A stretch of 64,000 bases of DNA, taken from Aureimonas sp. AU4. Lineage in GTDB: Bacteria > Pseudomonadota > Alphaproteobacteria > Rhizobiales > Rhizobiaceae. The stretch covers positions 1 to 64,000 of the forward strand of contig NZ_BBWK01000027.1 of assembly GCF_001463765.1 (NCBI RefSeq), given 5' to 3'. The notes beneath the pieces are model-generated. The model worked only from the letters and a program-made list of their open reading frames with translations. It did not search any database and was not told the DNA's origin. Positions within the stretch are counted from its first letter, which is position 1. Every line of letters begins with the position of its first letter. The position numbers and the translations under genes are program-made. This document shows, in pieces, positions 1 to 8,671 of this stretch.

Positions 1-1848
1 GCCGAAGCCGCGGCCTTCCGGCACGCTCACTGGCGGGCCGCCGCTCTCGCGCCATTCGATGCAGAGCGCCGGCTGGTCGTCGTCACGCTCGATCCACCAG
101 GCGAGGTCGACCGCGCCCGTTTCCACCGACAGGGCCCCGTATTTCACCGCGTTCGTCGCCAACTCGTGCAGGGCGAGCGACAGGGCAAGGCTCTGGCGGG
201 CGTCGAGGGCGATGTCGGGTCCCCCGAAGCGGATGCGGGGGGCTTCCGGCTCGCCGGTCTCGTGGGTCGCGAGCGCGCCGGCCACGACCTCGCGCATCGA
301 CGCTCCGGTCCAGTTCGTGGCGGTCAGAACGTCGTGGGCCTGGGACAGGGCGTCGAGGCGGGCGGCGAAGTTGGCGATGCCCTCGGCGGTCGAGGGCGCG
401 CGGCGCAGCGTCTGGTTCGCCAGCGCCTTGACGATGGCCAGCGTGTTCTTGACGCGGTGCTGGAGCTCGCGCGCGAGCAGGCGCTGCCGGTTCTCGCTCT
501 CCTTCTCCAGCGTGACGTCGCGCAGGAGACCGATGAGAATGCGCTCGTCCCGGTCGTTGCGGATGAGCTGGGCCGTCGCGTGGACATGGCGGACCTCCCC
601 GTCCGTCGGTCGAACGATGCGGTACACGATGTCCAGCGGCTCGGGCGGATCCTCGACGGCGCGCTTCGACGCCTGCGCCACCCGATCCGTGTCGTCGGGA
701 TGCGTGAGGGCCAGGATCTCGTCCCGGTGGGTGACCGGGTCGTCCGCCGCGATGCCGAACACCTCGCGGCAGCGACGGTCCCACGTCAGCGCTCCGGTCG
801 CGACGTTGAACTCGTAGACGCCGAGATCGGCCGCCTCGTGCGCATGGCGCAGGCGGCGCTCGGCATCGGCCAGCTGGAGCTGGGCCTGACGGCGCTGGCT
901 CGAGATCCAGGCGCGATTCAACACATCCCGGACGAAGTCGACCTCCTCGTCCGGCCAGGTGCGCGGCTCCCGCGCGTGAAGGAACAGGATCACCTCGACC
1001 CTGTCCTCGCGCACCACCGTCAGGTTGAGGAGGGAGCGACTGCCGATCGCGCGCCACGCCTCGGTCTTGTCGCTGGTCAGCGGATCGACCTCGACATCGT
1101 CGATCCGCACGAAGCCGCTGCGCAGGGCGTCGAGGAACTGTGCGCCGAAATGGGAGATGTGGAGCGGCCCGGACAGCGGCGTGACGCCCGGCGCGCACCA
1201 CTCCGCCGCGATCGCCACGCGGTTCTGGTCGACACCCACCGTGGCGTAGCCGACGCGGTGGATGTCCAGCGTCTCGCCGAGGATCGCGAGCGCCTGCGTC
1301 GTGAGGTCGGTCTTGGCGTCGGTCTGGCTGGCGAGGTCTCCGAGTTTCAGGAGCGCCTCCTGCCGCTCGGCGCGGTGCTTTTCGCGCGTCACGTCCACCA
1401 CGGCGCCGGGGAAGCGGACGGCGTGGCCCGCCGGATCGTAGAAGGCGCGCCCGCGCGCGAAGACCCAGCGCGTCTCGCCCTCGCGATTTCGCGTGCGGTA
1501 CTGGTGGGCGAAGATGGTGCCGCTCCGGATGGCGCCGTCGATGGCTTCGACGAGCCCCGGCCGGTCGGCCTCGAGGACCCCGTCCGTGTAGCGGGCTATG
1601 GGGAGGCCGCGGGGGCCGTCCTCCGGGTCGAGGCCGTAGAGCGCGGCAAAGCGCGAGTCCGCGAAGATCCGGTCGTGGCGGAGATCCCAGTCCCAGGTGC
1701 CGACCAGCGCTGCCGCATCGAGCGCGAGACGCAGGTCGTCCTGGTGAGGCTGGGCGTTCAGCCTCGCCTCGAGATTCTCCTTGGCGTCCCGGAGCCGCCT
1801 GATCTCCTCGTGCGCCTGCGCAAGCTGTCGCTCCAGTTCAGCCGTCAT
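1..1848 (-). CDS. HWE-family sensor histidine kinase with PAS and GAF domains (3' end cut by window edge)
   Basis: A cytoplasmic sensor kinase, read from an ATG at 1848 through 616 codons to the left edge. A short N-terminal coiled coil is followed by a PAS domain (about residues 40-150), a GAF-like domain (160-300), a second PAS domain (310-440) and an HWE/HisKA_2 kinase core. The H-box ELQHRVKNTLA puts the phospho-accepting His near residue 463. The WRE motif that defines HWE kinases lies near the edge (IEWRESGGP), and the sequence stops inside the glycine-rich G box (EGRGFG). No transmembrane segment is seen, so it probably senses a cytoplasmic or diffusible signal, perhaps light or redox as many PAS-HWE kinases do; that is inference. 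The start has a GGGAGAGGGGG ribosome site. An in-frame ATG at 1926 is a weaker alternative. No partner response regulator is visible. Confidence 0.88.
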   Translation of the reverse strand, partial: MTAELERQLAQAHEEIRRLRDAKENLEARLNAQPHQDDLRLALDAAALVGTWDWDLRHDRIFADSRFAALYGLDPEDGPRGLPIARYTDGVLEADRPGLVEAIDGAIRSGTIFAHQYRTRNREGETRWVFARGRAFYDPAGHAVRFPGAVVDVTREKHRAERQEALLKLGDLASQTDAKTDLTTQALAILGETLDIHRVGYATVGVDQNRVAIAAEWCAPGVTPLSGPLHISHFGAQFLDALRSGFVRIDDVEVDPLTSDKTEAWRAIGSRSLLNLTVVREDRVEVILFLHAREPRTWPDEEVDFVRDVLNRAWISSQRRQAQLQLADAERRLRHAHEAADLGVYEFNVATGALTWDRRCREVFGIAADDPVTHRDEILALTHPDDTDRVAQASKRAVEDPPEPLDIVYRIVRPTDGEVRHVHATAQLIRNDRDERILIGLLRDVTLEKESENRQRLLARELQHRVKNTLAIVKALANQTLRRAPSTAEGIANFAARLDALSQAHDVLTATNWTGASMREVVAGALATHETGEPEAPRIRFGGPDIALDARQSLALSLALHELATNAVKYGALSVETGAVDLAWWIERDDDQPALCIEWRESGGPPVSVPEGRGFG

Positions 1849-1982
1849 CCGTCGAAGGCCCCCTCTCCCGACGGCGAGCGCGGGAGCAGGCGCCGCACCG
1901 AAACGTCCCGATGCGACGACAAGCATGTTTCCGGGCGCAAGCAAAGCAAGCCGCGCGAGGCAGACCGTTAGCTGGCTGCGAA

Positions 1983-2549
1983 TCAGGCGTCCGACCGGGG
2001 ACCGTTCGGCTGGATCAGGCCGCAGGCACCCTGAAGGCTGGCCGTCGCGAGCTCGAGTCCGAGCAGGCGATGGCGCTCGAACGGACCCGGCATGACGAGG
2101 CCGGCCGCGGCTTCCGCCCGGAAGCCGAAGCGCTCGTAGTAGGGCGCGTCGCCCACGAGCACGATCGCGCGGTGGCCGCGCCAGGCGGCCTCGGCGATCG
2201 CGCGGCGCATGAGCTGCGAGCCGATGCCAAGCCCCTCGAACGGGCGCGCCACCGCCAGCGGTCCGAGGAGGAGAGCCTCGACCGGCGCACCGCCGCGCTC
2301 GCCGGCCGCGACGTGCCACAGTCGCACCGAGCCCGCGAGCACGCCGTCGGTGGTTTCGCTGACGAGCGACAGGCCCTGTGCGGGAAGACGGCCGCGCCGG
2401 ATGGCCTCGGAGGACTTGCGCGTGCGCCCGGCGCCCATGGCGGCGTCGAGCAGCGCCTCGCGCGCGCCGACGTCCTCCGCGCGCTCGGCGCGGATGAGCG
2501 TGTGGAAGGGCTGGAGCGAGACGTCGAGGGGAAGGGCGAGAGCGGACAT
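1983..2549 (-). CDS. GNAT-family N-acetyltransferase (YhbS-like)
   Basis: A 188-residue protein of the GNAT superfamily, which transfers an acetyl group from acetyl-CoA to an amine; the substrate is unknown. The acetyl-CoA-binding motif A is visible as LGPLAVARPFEGLGIGSQLM (about residues 95-114), followed by an AIVLVGDAPYYERFGF segment typical of the YhbS subgroup. The frame is open upstream to 2660, but those 37 residues are R/P-rich and unlike protein, so the ATG at 2549 (MSALALPLD) is chosen. It stands alone on the minus strand, between the kinase and the ornithine decarboxylase gene. Confidence 0.85.
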   Translation of the reverse strand: MSALALPLDVSLQPFHTLIRAERAEDVGAREALLDAAMGAGRTRKSSEAIRRGRLPAQGLSLVSETTDGVLAGSVRLWHVAAGERGGAPVEALLLGPLAVARPFEGLGIGSQLMRRAIAEAAWRGHRAIVLVGDAPYYERFGFRAEAAAGLVMPGPFERHRLLGLELATASLQGACGLIQPNGPRSDA

Positions 2550-2628
2550 GGGCGGAACCACCGGACAGCGAAGTCGAACGACGGATCGGCCGGGCGCCTT
2601 TCGGGCGCACGAGCACGGGCGAGGACCG

Positions 2629-2650
2629 CCCGGCACGAAGACGTGCCGGG
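2629..2650. terminator. GC-rich hairpin between ornithine decarboxylase and GNAT genes
   Basis: Nine-base-pair perfect stem CCCGGCACG/CGTGCCGGG with an AAGA loop and no U-tract. It lies past the decarboxylase stop and probably ends or stabilises that transcript. A second small hairpin (2678-2694, GGGCGGC/GCCGCCC) lies 8 bases from the stop. Confidence 0.45.
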
Positions 2651-2701
2651 CCTGTCGCATTTCGGAATGAGGGGAGAGGGCGGCGAAGCCGCCCGCCGAA
2701 C

Positions 2702-3835
2702 TCAGATCACGTAGGAGCGCAGCGGCTCGAACCCGTTGAAGGCGACGGCGCTATACGTCGTGGTGTAGGCGCCGGTTCCCTCGATCAGGACCTCGTCGCC
2801 CACGGTCAGCGAGATCGGGAGCGGGTAGGGGGTCTTCTCGTAGAGGACGTCGGCCGAGTCGCAGGTCGGGCCGGCGAGCACGCAGGGCTCCATCCGGTCA
2901 CCGTCGCGCTGGGTGCGGATCGGGTAGCGGATGGCCTCGTCCATCGTCTCGGCGAGGCCGCCGAACTTGCCGATGTCGAGATAGACCCAGCGATTCTCGT
3001 CGGTGACCGACTTCTTCGACACCAGCACCACCTCGGCCTTGATGACGCCCGCGTCGCCCACCATGCCGCGACCCGGCTCGATGATCGTCTCGGGCACCTT
3101 GTTGCCGAAGTGGCGGCGAAGCGCCTCGAAGATCGACCGGCCATAGGCCTGCGCGCTCGGAACGTCCTTCAGGTAGCGGGTCGGGAAGCCGCCGCCCATG
3201 TTGACCAGCGTCAGCTGGATGCCGCGCTCGGCGAGCTCGCCGAAGACGTGCGCGGCATCGGCCAGCGCGCCGTCCCAGGCACCGGTGTCGCACTGCTGCG
3301 AGCCGACATGGAACGAGACGCCGGTCGGAACGAGGCCGAGGGTCGCCGCATGGGTCAGGACGTCGATCGCCATGGCGGGCACGCAGCCGAACTTGCGCGA
3401 CAGAGGCCACTCTGCGCCCTCGCCCGAGGTGAGGACGCGGCAGAAGACGCGCGCGCCGGGCGCGGCGCGCGAGACCTTCTCAACCTCCTCGACGCAGTCC
3501 ACCGCGAAGAGCGACACGCCGTGGGCGTGCGCGGCTGCGATGTCGCGCTCCTTCTTGATCGTGTTGCCGTAAGAGATGCGCTCCGGGGTCGCGCCGGCGT
3601 CGAGCGCCATCTCGATCTCGGCGACCGAGGCGCAGTCGAACGAGGAGCCGAGCGAGGCGAGCAGGCGCAGGATCTCGGGCGCGGGATTGGCCTTCACCGC
3701 GTAGAAGATCGCCGAATCGGGAAGCGCGCGCCGGAAGGCGCGGAAGTTGTCTTCCACGATGTCGAGGTCCACCACGAGGCAAGGGCCGGTGGGACGTCGG
3801 GTGGCGATGAAGTCGAGGATACGCTGCGTGGCCAT
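2702..3835 (-). CDS. Ornithine (lysine/ornithine) decarboxylase, fold-III PLP family
   Basis: A 377-residue PLP enzyme of the alanine-racemase-fold decarboxylase family, which converts ornithine to putrescine and starts polyamine synthesis in the cytoplasm. Visible residues are the PLP lysine K48 in YAVKANP, the HVGSQ motif (176-180), the phosphate-binding GGGF (214-217) and EPGRG (253-257), and the inter-subunit active-site pair C325-D326 in GPTCDSADV. Length is right for the short bacterial/eukaryotic-like ODC group; some alphaproteobacterial members also accept lysine. The frame is open to 3943, but the ATG at 3835 has a GGGAG ribosome site and starts MATQRILDF, so it is chosen. A long structured leader (next entry) precedes it. 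A LysR regulator gene is divergent. Confidence 0.93.
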   Translation of the reverse strand: MATQRILDFIATRRPTGPCLVVDLDIVEDNFRAFRRALPDSAIFYAVKANPAPEILRLLASLGSSFDCASVAEIEMALDAGATPERISYGNTIKKERDIAAAHAHGVSLFAVDCVEEVEKVSRAAPGARVFCRVLTSGEGAEWPLSRKFGCVPAMAIDVLTHAATLGLVPTGVSFHVGSQQCDTGAWDGALADAAHVFGELAERGIQLTLVNMGGGFPTRYLKDVPSAQAYGRSIFEALRRHFGNKVPETIIEPGRGMVGDAGVIKAEVVLVSKKSVTDENRWVYLDIGKFGGLAETMDEAIRYPIRTQRDGDRMEPCVLAGPTCDSADVLYEKTPYPLPISLTVGDEVLIEGTGAYTTTYSAVAFNGFEPLRSYVI

Positions 3836-4219
3836 GTGGGGCTCCCAAGAACCAAAGGTCAAAGAGAGCGCACGCGTGCGAACCCACGAGCAGCCGGTGG
3901 AGACCCCGCTCGAAGAATCGACGCGAAACGCGACATGCTCCATTCGAACGCCGGCGGAACGCCGTTCGTTCAGACAGAGAAGTGTGCCATGGCTTGGAGG
4001 GTGGGGACCCGCCGCACTTCAGGCAAGGATGGTGTGCCTCTGCAGAATTCCCGGATATGGAGACCGGGAGAGACCAGAAAGGCCCGCACCGTCGTTGCTT
4101 CAAGGCGTCCACGATTCCGCCAGCAGCGGAACCGACCGGAGGTTCACTCCAGGTACCGTCCCGGCAACCCTCGCATTCGAGGACCGGGGGACGCCCACAG
4201 GCACGTGCGACATTGGGCA
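3836..4219 (-). promoter_or_regulatory. Long structured 5' leader of ornithine decarboxylase (candidate speF-type leader RNA)
   Basis: A roughly 380-base non-coding leader tiled with hairpins (plus-strand positions): 4169-4182 (CCTCG/CGAGG), 4115-4131 (TTCCGC/GCGGAA), 4050-4068 (CCCGG/CCGGG), 3979-4020 (GAAGTG/CACTTC enclosing GGGT/ACCC), and 3945-3968 (CGAACG/CGTTCG). A plausible promoter just upstream on the minus strand is TTGTTT (4254-4249), a 17-base spacer, then TATATG (4231-4226). Alphaproteobacterial ornithine decarboxylase genes are known to carry a conserved cis-regulatory RNA, the speF leader; position and structure fit, but identity with that family was not tested. A 25-codon ORF (3936-3859) ends 23 bases before the decarboxylase start and could be a leader peptide, although its GGAG lies too close to its ATG. 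Confidence 0.5.
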
Positions 4220-4374
4220 AGGACGCATATAGAAGCGAGTTTCGTCACAAACAACCGGATTTTGACGGGTCGGATGCAAAAATCCTCGCCGCGCTGGACA
4301 CGGCAAACCATTGTCGTCAAAGCGCAACAGCGGTCGGTCTCGCTCAAGCCATTTGTGCCCGAGGAAAAATTTTC

Positions 4375-5295
4375 ATGGATACGCTGACCCGCATGCGCGC
4401 CTTCCTCTCCGTCGTGGATGCGGAAGGCTTCTCGGCGGCCTCGCGAAAGACGGGCCGCTCCAAGGCGCTCCTGTCCAAGTACGTGCGCGAGCTGGAGGAC
4501 GAGCTCGGCGTGCTCCTCATCAACCGCACGACGCGGCAGGTTGCGCTGACGGCGGCGGGCGAGGTCTACGTCTCGCGCGCCTCGGCGATCCTGAGCGATC
4601 TGGAAGCGTTGAACGAGGAGGCGCGGGAGGCGACGGGCGAGGCCAAGGGCTCGCTGCGCGTGACCGCCGCGCGCACCTTCGGCGACGCGGAGCTCGGCCT
4701 CAGCCTCGTCGAGTTCTCGGCCGCCTATCCCGCGATCTCGCTCGACCTCCACCTCAACGATTCGTTCGTGAACCTCGTGGAGGAGGGGTTCGACGTCGCC
4801 ATCCGCATGACGCGCCTCACGGATTCGGCCATGATCGCGCGCCGGCTCGGCTCGCTGGAATTCGCGATCTGCGCGACGCCCGACTTCCTCGCCCGGCACG
4901 GCACGCCCGCCCATCCGCACGACATCGCCCACATGCCCGCGGTCATCGATTCCAACGCCAAGGCCCTCTACAACTGGACCTTCCAGGATCCGCGCACCGG
5001 CTCGCCCATCCCGATCAACGTGTCGGGGCGCTTCTCGGCCAACTCCCCCTATACGGTGCGGGCGGCGACGCTGGCGGGTCTCGGCGTCGCGCTGATCCCC
5101 GAGTTCATCGTGCGCGATGACATCGCGCAGGGGCGGCTCGTGGCGCTTCTCGACGACTTCGTGCCGAAGGACGCCGGTATCTACGCCGTCTTCCCGCATC
5201 GGCGGCACCTGCCGGCGCGCACGCGCGTCTTCGTTGACTTTCTGGCAACCTGGTTCCGCAAGTATGAGGCGGAGCGCCTGGCGGCGGCGGCCTGA
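4375..5295 (+). CDS. LysR-family transcriptional regulator
   Basis: A 306-residue LysR-type regulator. The N-terminal winged helix-turn-helix (about residues 1-60) includes GFSAASRKTGRSKALLSKYV, followed by a periplasmic-binding-like effector domain (about 90-300) typical of the group with a degenerate ligand pocket. The frame is open to 3982, but the ATG at 4375 has a GAGGAAA ribosome site and gives the standard LysR N-terminus (MDTLTRMRAFLSV). It is divergent from the ornithine decarboxylase gene, separated by about 540 bases that include that gene's leader. It may control the decarboxylase or itself; this is not shown by the sequence. The target and effector are unknown. Confidence 0.9.
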   Translation: MDTLTRMRAFLSVVDAEGFSAASRKTGRSKALLSKYVRELEDELGVLLINRTTRQVALTAAGEVYVSRASAILSDLEALNEEAREATGEAKGSLRVTAARTFGDAELGLSLVEFSAAYPAISLDLHLNDSFVNLVEEGFDVAIRMTRLTDSAMIARRLGSLEFAICATPDFLARHGTPAHPHDIAHMPAVIDSNAKALYNWTFQDPRTGSPIPINVSGRFSANSPYTVRAATLAGLGVALIPEFIVRDDIAQGRLVALLDDFVPKDAGIYAVFPHRRHLPARTRVFVDFLATWFRKYEAERLAAAA

Positions 5296-5336
5296 TCGGG
5301 GCGCGCGCCGGGCGCACACAAGGAATGGCCTGTCCC

Positions 5337-5849
5337 ATGCTCCGCGCTGCCCTCTCGCTCGCCCTTCTGCTTCTCCTGCCCGGCCTGGCCGAGGCCGCTC
5401 CCGGCACCGGTCCGCGCGCTCGCGAGACCGTGTTCGTCGGCGACTACGAGCCCGGCACGATCGTCGTCATGACGGGCGCGCGCCAGCTCTTCCTCGTCAC
5501 CGACAGGAACTCCGCGCTGCAGTACGACATCGCCGTCGGCAAGCCGAGCGAGCAATGGTTCGGCACGAGCTGGGTCTCCAAGAAGCGCCTCAATCCGACC
5601 TGGGTCCCGACCGATTCCATGCGCAAGGCCAAGCCCTCGCTGCCCGCCTCCGTCGGGCCCGGCCCGAAGAACCCGCTCGGGCAGCGGGCGATGAATCTCG
5701 GCTGGGGCACCTATCGCATCCACGGCACGAACTCGCCCAACTCCATCGGCTCGGCGGCCTCGGCCGGCTGCTTCCGCATGCGCAACGCCGATGTCGTCGA
5801 CCTCTTCGAGCGCGTGCACGTGGGCGCGCAGGTCGTCGTCCTTCAGTAG
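5337..5849 (+). CDS. L,D-transpeptidase (YkuD domain), secreted
   Basis: A 170-residue exported enzyme with a cleavable signal peptide (MLRAALSLALLLLLPGLAEA) and one YkuD domain. The catalytic motif is visible as HGTNSPNSIG followed by SAGCFRMRN, with the nucleophilic Cys in SAGC. These enzymes make 3-3 peptidoglycan cross-links or attach proteins to peptidoglycan in the periplasm. An ATG at 5325 lies directly against AAGGA with no spacer, while the ATG at 5337 has normal spacing from it, so 5337 is preferred. It follows the LysR gene by about 40 bases and may be co-transcribed with it. A second YkuD enzyme is at 30851-31576. Confidence 0.87.
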   Translation: MLRAALSLALLLLLPGLAEAAPGTGPRARETVFVGDYEPGTIVVMTGARQLFLVTDRNSALQYDIAVGKPSEQWFGTSWVSKKRLNPTWVPTDSMRKAKPSLPASVGPGPKNPLGQRAMNLGWGTYRIHGTNSPNSIGSAASAGCFRMRNADVVDLFERVHVGAQVVVLQ

Positions 5850-5913
5850 GACGCATCCGTAATTTCGCCCCGAACGCCCGCTCCAAGAAGCGGCCGTCGT
5901 TCGGGGGACCCGC

Positions 5914-6582
5914 ATGCCGAAACCGACATCTCTGGCCGTCCGCCTCGGCGTGGCGGCGCTCGCGTTCGCGCCCGGCGTCGCGATGGCTCACCCGCACGTC
6001 TTCGTCGACGCCCAAATGGAGATCGTCGGGGGCCGGGGGAGCGAACTGGGCTCGATCCGCAACATCTGGCGCTTCGACGAGCTCTTCTCCTCGTCCGTGG
6101 TGGTGGACTTCGACAAGAACGGCAACGGAACGCTCGATCCCGACGAACTCGAGGCGGTGGGCGAGACCGTGCGCGGCTCGATCGCTGAATGGAGCTACTA
6201 CACGTTCCTCACCACGGGAGGACACGACGTGAAGCTCGCGCCCCCGGACGTCATCCGGGGCAAGTACGACGGCGGGCAGCTCACCCTCTTCTTCGAGATG
6301 AAGCCGGCCGAGCCCGTGGACCTCGCCAAGGAGAAGGTGACCTTCTCGGTCTTCGACGAGAGCTACTTCGTTGCCTTCGACTTTCCCGACGTCGGACGCT
6401 TCCAGCTTCTCGACCTGCCCAAGACCTGCCGGACCGACTTCTCGCGGCCCGATCCGGACGCTGACGCCGAGGACTGGATGGCGCAGGTCTCCATGCTCAA
6501 GCCGAACCAGCAGATCCCGAGCGACGGCGTGAACTTCGCCGAGGCGCTGGCGACCAAGGTCGACGTCTCGTGCGCGCCGTGA
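5914..6582 (+). CDS. DUF1007 family periplasmic protein
   Basis: A 222-residue exported protein with a signal peptide ending at AMAHPHVFVDA. The HPHVFVDA sequence at the mature N-terminus is the signature of DUF1007, described as the periplasmic partner of NicO-type metal transporters; the His residues may bind metal. Residues near 70-82 (DFDKNGNGTLDPDE) resemble an EF-hand loop. It overlaps the start of the next gene by 13 bases, so the two are translationally coupled and almost certainly act together in nickel, cobalt or zinc handling. The ribosome site is GGGGGA before the ATG. Confidence 0.86.
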   Translation: MPKPTSLAVRLGVAALAFAPGVAMAHPHVFVDAQMEIVGGRGSELGSIRNIWRFDELFSSSVVVDFDKNGNGTLDPDELEAVGETVRGSIAEWSYYTFLTTGGHDVKLAPPDVIRGKYDGGQLTLFFEMKPAEPVDLAKEKVTFSVFDESYFVAFDFPDVGRFQLLDLPKTCRTDFSRPDPDADAEDWMAQVSMLKPNQQIPSDGVNFAEALATKVDVSCAP

Positions 6583-7592
6583 GATGGGCGGGTGCGGGCG
6601 CCCTTCTGCTCCTGGGAGCGGGTCTGGCGCATGCCAACTCCTCGCTCGGCATCGGCAACGCCGAGGTGACCGCCGCGCCGAGCGGCATCCTCGCCGGACC
6701 CTTCATGGAGATCATGCGCATCCAGCGCACCTTCTTCGTGGACCTGCGCCATGCGCTGGTGGCGATCCGCGACGGTGGAAACGGCGGTCTCGCGTGGCTG
6801 ATGGCGCTGTCCTTCGTCTACGGCGTCTTCCATGCGGCCGGTCCCGGCCACGGCAAGGCGGTGATCGCCTCCTACCTGATGGTGGACGGGCGGGCGCTGC
6901 GCCGGGGCGTCGTTCTGTCCTTCGCCTCCGCCGCCGTGCAGGGCCTGTCGGCGGTCGCGATCACGGCGGCCGGCTGGTGGTGGCTGCGCGGCAGCGCGGT
7001 GACGATGACCGAGGCCGCGAACGTTCTGGAACTCGGCTCCTACGCGATGATCGCGCTGCTCGGGCTCTGGCTTCTCCTGCGCAAGGGGGCGGCACTCGCC
7101 TCGCGCCTGCCTCTGATGCTGCCCGCCTCGCGCGCCATGGGCACACTCGCCTTCGGCACGCCCGGCGCTTCGCAGGCCGGGGCGCCGAGCCGCTTCGCCG
7201 CCTCCGGCTTTCTGGGCGCCAACGACTGCCGGGGCGAGGCGGGCTGCGACTGCGCGGTGCCGCACATGCCGCCGCCAGTCTCCGGCGGGCGCGGATGGCG
7301 AAGAGACGCCGCGACGGTTCTCGCGATCGGCCTGCGGCCCTGCTCGGGCGCGATCGTGGTTCTGACCTTCGCGATCCTGAATGGGCTCTGGCTCGGCGGG
7401 GGGCTCGCGGTCGCCGCCATGGCGCTCGGCACGGCGATCACGGTCTCGGCGCTCGCCGCGCTCGCGGTCGGGTCGAAGGGGCTGCTGTTGAGGGCTGGGC
7501 GCGGCAGCACGGCGCTGCGCCTCGTTCTCGAGACGGCCGGCGCGCTCGTTCTCGTCGCGCTCGGGGCGGGCCTGTTCTGGGCGACGCTCTAG
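6570..7592 (+). CDS. Nickel/cobalt transporter, NicO/RcnA family
   Basis: A 340-residue polytopic inner-membrane protein, with a GTG start inside the end of the DUF1007 gene. After a signal-like segment it carries the motif HAAGPGHGKAVI (about residues 89-100), which is the NicO/RcnA signature, then several membrane helices and a second conserved block GLRPCSGAIVVLTFA (about 253-267). A soluble loop near residues 205-240 contains four Cys and one His (NDCRGEAGCDCAVPH), plausibly metal binding. RcnA exports Ni2+/Co2+ in E. coli; direction and metal are not fixed by sequence here. Its TAG stop shares a CTAG with the stop of the convergent amidotransferase gene. Confidence 0.88.
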   Translation: MRAVRWAGAGALLLLGAGLAHANSSLGIGNAEVTAAPSGILAGPFMEIMRIQRTFFVDLRHALVAIRDGGNGGLAWLMALSFVYGVFHAAGPGHGKAVIASYLMVDGRALRRGVVLSFASAAVQGLSAVAITAAGWWWLRGSAVTMTEAANVLELGSYAMIALLGLWLLLRKGAALASRLPLMLPASRAMGTLAFGTPGASQAGAPSRFAASGFLGANDCRGEAGCDCAVPHMPPPVSGGRGWRRDAATVLAIGLRPCSGAIVVLTFAILNGLWLGGGLAVAAMALGTAITVSALAALAVGSKGLLLRAGRGSTALRLVLETAGALVLVALGAGLFWATL

Positions 7593-8398
7593 CGGTCTTC
7601 TGTCGACGCCTTGTCCTGCGCAGCGGCAGACTGCGCTTTGGCCGGAAATGCTCTGGCGTCCCGATAGGCGCGGCAGGCGTCCGCGAAGGCTTCGAACAGG
7701 CGGCGCGAGGGCTCGTCGCTCGCCGACCAGTATTCCGGGTGCCATTGGACGCCGAAGGCGAAGCCCGGCGCATCGCGCACCGACACGGCCTCGACCGTCC
7801 CGTCCGGCGCGCTCGCCTCGACCGCGAGGCGGGGCGCCAACTCCCGCACGGCCTGGCGATGCAGTGAGTTCACCTCGACCTCCCCCCCGCCGAGGATCGC
7901 GGCGAGCCGGCCCCCTTCCTCGATGCGGACCGGATGGCGCAGCGCGAAGCGCTGGTCCTGCTCCGGATGCACCGGCGCCCGGTGGTCCATGCGGCCCTCC
8001 AGCTCCTGGATCTCGGTGCCGAGCGAGCCGCCCAGCGCCACGTTGAGTTCCTGGTGGCCCCGGCAGATCGCCAGAAGCGGCAGGCCGCGCGCGAGCGCCC
8101 CCTCGATCAGACGCGCGGTCAACGCGTCGCGCCGCGTGTCGTAGGGCTCGTGGCCGGCGGTCGGTGCTTCCCCGTAGCGCTCGGGATGGACGTTCGAAGC
8201 CGATCCCGTGAGAAGCACGCCGTCGACCCGGTCGAGAACGGCGGCTGGGTCGATGTCGTCCAGCGCCGGCACGATCACGGGCAGGGCGCCGATCCGCGCG
8301 ATCGCATCGAGATAGGTGCCGGGAGCGGCGTGCCAGAGGTAGGACTCGAACTGGCGCGTGTCCGCCGGAACCGCGATCAGAAGGCCGCTCGTCGTCAT
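7589..8398 (-). CDS. Class I glutamine amidotransferase, gamma-glutamyl-GABA hydrolase-like (PuuD family)
   Basis: A 269-residue Peptidase_C26/PuuD-type hydrolase. The catalytic Cys is in ICRGHQ (about residues 113-118), and the His-Glu pair is in VQWHPEYW (about 228-235). PuuD hydrolyses gamma-glutamyl-GABA in putrescine breakdown. No other puu gene is near, so the substrate is inferred only from the family, although an ornithine decarboxylase lies 5 kb away. The frame is open to 8656, but the ATG at 8398 starts a normal N-terminus (MTTSGLLIAVPADT) after AGGGA. The gene is convergent with the NicO gene and overlaps it by 4 bases. Confidence 0.86.
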   Translation of the reverse strand: MTTSGLLIAVPADTRQFESYLWHAAPGTYLDAIARIGALPVIVPALDDIDPAAVLDRVDGVLLTGSASNVHPERYGEAPTAGHEPYDTRRDALTARLIEGALARGLPLLAICRGHQELNVALGGSLGTEIQELEGRMDHRAPVHPEQDQRFALRHPVRIEEGGRLAAILGGGEVEVNSLHRQAVRELAPRLAVEASAPDGTVEAVSVRDAPGFAFGVQWHPEYWSASDEPSRRLFEAFADACRAYRDARAFPAKAQSAAAQDKASTEDR

Positions 8399-8671
8399 GC
8401 TCGTCCCTGGCGTGAAAGGATATTCGCTCCGATCCATGCCTCCCGTGGCATCGGGGCGCAAGCCCGACGAAAGCGGGGAAGTGTTGCAGTGCGCCTGTCG
8501 CATTCCACGCGGCCCGCAGAATCGGTCGTCCGCCCGGCGGCACGACCGATGGCGGGGCGCAGGTTCCAACACCGGGCGAGACGATCGCCCCATCCGCGCG
8601 AACCGGCCGCTCCCACGGCCCGGCGCGCCAGAAGCGGCGTCCCGTCCGGGGCGCACGAGAGGTACCCTCGC

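Noticed and set aside
166-1971. Long plus-strand ORF of 601 codons opposite the histidine kinase
   Set aside because: Composition is R/A/G-rich with no domain; it is the antisense shadow of the kinase frame, which shows PAS, GAF and HWE motifs.
3836-3943. 36-codon N-terminal extension of ornithine decarboxylase
   Set aside because: It has no ribosome site at 3943, lies in the hairpin-rich leader, and family members start near the ATG at 3835.
6363-8543. 726-codon minus-strand ORF over the DUF1007 and NicO genes
   Set aside because: No recognisable domain, and the region is explained by two coupled plus-strand genes and the amidotransferase in another frame.
8399-8671. Possible gene or RNA between the amidotransferase and ParA-like genes
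   Set aside because: No protein-like frame, strong hairpin or promoter motif could be supported; left as plain intergenic sequence.
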